This document shows, piece after piece, positions 5,534 to 6,431 of a stretch of 6,431 bases of DNA. The notes under the pieces were generated by a model. The model was not told the origin of the DNA. It did no database searches and saw only the letters and a program-made list of their open reading frames with translations. Position 1 is the first letter of the stretch. Every line of letters begins with the position of its first letter. The translations under genes were made by a program, and so were the position numbers. Source of the DNA: an uncultured Lactobacillus sp. (lineage in GTDB: Bacteria > Bacillota > Bacilli > Lactobacillales > Lactobacillaceae); contig CAMXWI010000051.1 of assembly GCA_947252915.1 (NCBI GenBank), forward strand, positions 1-6,431, in the 5' to 3' direction.

Positions 5534-6431
5534 ACTTAGTTGACTGACGATCGACGAAACCATGCTGCAAAATTACATTGCTATTTTCATCTTGTTCAGC
5601 GTCGGCTTCTGCCGTTTCTTTGTCTTCCGACATTAACTTAGTTAACAGGCGCATTGAAACTGCCCCAATATCATAAAGAGGCAACGTCACACTAGTCATC
5701 ATTGGTCGGGTTACCGTTGCCAATTTAGTATCATTACCAGTAATAATTTCGAAATCATCAGGAACTGCTACTCCCCGATCATTTAATCCATTTAACAAAC
5801 CAGCCGCAATTCCATCATCACTAGAGAACACTGCCGTAACACCAGATTTAATCACTTTTTCAGCTAATGCGTACCCTTCATCATATGAATCATGAGCCTC
5901 GAACACAAGGCTTTCATCATACTTTTGTCCGGCTGCCTTCAGGGCTGCTTGATAACCTGGAATTCGTTGCTGAGCATTAATAGTACTTGACTTACTACCA
6001 ACTACCAATGCCACCTTCTGGTTATTCTTTAATAACCGAGTAACAGCTTCCTCGGTAGCTTTCTGATAATCAATTCGCACTGCCGGGAGTTCTTCATCGT
6101 TAGTAACTGACCCAGCGACTACGACTGGCACTGTTGAATTTTCAAATTCTTCACGTAATTCATTACTAATATCGTGACCCATAAAGATAATTCCATCAAC
6201 CTGTTTGGCAAACATGCTCCGGACTACTTGAAGGGCTTTTTTATCATCCGCGTCAGAATTCGTCAATATCATATTGTACTTATACATCGTGGCAATATCA
6301 TCAATTCCTAGTGCCAATTCTGCAAAGTAATCATTAGTAATATCTGGAATGACAACTCCCACTGTCGTAGTCTTTTTGCTAGCTAAACCACGTGCCACTG
6401 CATTTGGCCGGTAATTAAGCTTCTTAATTAC
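5532..6431 (-). CDS. ccpA: Catabolite control protein A, N-terminus beyond window
   Basis: LacI/GalR-family master regulator of carbon catabolite control in Firmicutes; with HPr-Ser46-P it binds cre sites to repress or activate carbon-use genes. The visible 299 codons start in the last part of the DNA-binding domain, with the hinge-helix signature YRPNAVARGLAS (visible residues 7-18), followed by the periplasmic-binding-protein-like effector domain: TTTVGVVIPDITNDYFAELA, IDDIATMYKYNMILTNSD and KQVDGIIFMGHDI closely follow B. subtilis CcpA, and the end has YDIGAVSMRLLTKLM and the terminal STK. Roughly 35-40 residues, containing the helix-turn-helix, are missing at the window edge. Before the terminal strand there is an acidic stretch (SEDKETAEADAEQDENSN) that appears longer than in B. 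subtilis. ATG 5563 of the next frame falls inside this gene, but the preferred downstream start does not overlap it. Confidence 0.96.
   Translation of the reverse strand, partial: VIKKLNYRPNAVARGLASKKTTTVGVVIPDITNDYFAELALGIDDIATMYKYNMILTNSDADDKKALQVVRSMFAKQVDGIIFMGHDISNELREEFENSTVPVVVAGSVTNDEELPAVRIDYQKATEEAVTRLLKNNQKVALVVGSKSSTINAQQRIPGYQAALKAAGQKYDESLVFEAHDSYDEGYALAEKVIKSGVTAVFSSDDGIAAGLLNGLNDRGVAVPDDFEIITGNDTKLATVTRPMMTSVTLPLYDIGAVSMRLLTKLMSEDKETAEADAEQDENSNVILQHGFVDRQSTK

Overview
This looks like the chromosome of a low-GC Gram-positive bacterium, most likely a member of the Lactobacillaceae. The pointers are a CcpA sequence typical of Firmicutes, strong Shine-Dalgarno sites (GGAGG types), and a ccpA / membrane protein / yebC / comG gene order that I associate with lactobacilli. 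The genus cannot be fixed from the window. Every supported gene lies on the minus strand, so transcription runs from high to low coordinates.

Layout in the direction of transcription. (1) 6431-5532: most of ccpA, the global carbon catabolite regulator; its DNA-binding N-terminus lies beyond the window. (2) 5521-4706: an unrecognised four-helix membrane protein, apparently translated in coupling with ccpA. (3) A good housekeeping promoter (4709-4681), with its -35 box on the end of the membrane-protein gene, drives yebC (4638-3898). (4) yebC ends in a strong intrinsic terminator (3880-3841). (5) Two bases after the terminator T-tract sits a complete bacterial class C (IIC) group II intron of 1909 nt (3838-1930). 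It has a recognisable 5' end, an intact reverse transcriptase/maturase (3396-2014), and well-formed domains V and VI. (6) Only 48 nt after the intron 3' end, the competence pseudopilus operon comG starts: comGA (1881-905), the assembly/traffic ATPase, then comGB (about 987 to beyond position 1), the polytopic membrane platform protein.

Two events matter biologically. First, the IIC intron has landed in the short spacer between the yebC terminator and comGA, so comG now has about 1.9 kb of retroelement RNA between it and any upstream promoter. Second, comGA carries a one-base frameshift near codon 267 that removes the last 58 residues of the ATPase; comGB is open throughout. If the frameshift is real rather than a base-calling error, this strain probably cannot build the competence pseudopilus and so is unlikely to be naturally transformable. 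I found no evidence of a wholly new system; the interest lies in the intron/terminator/competence arrangement.
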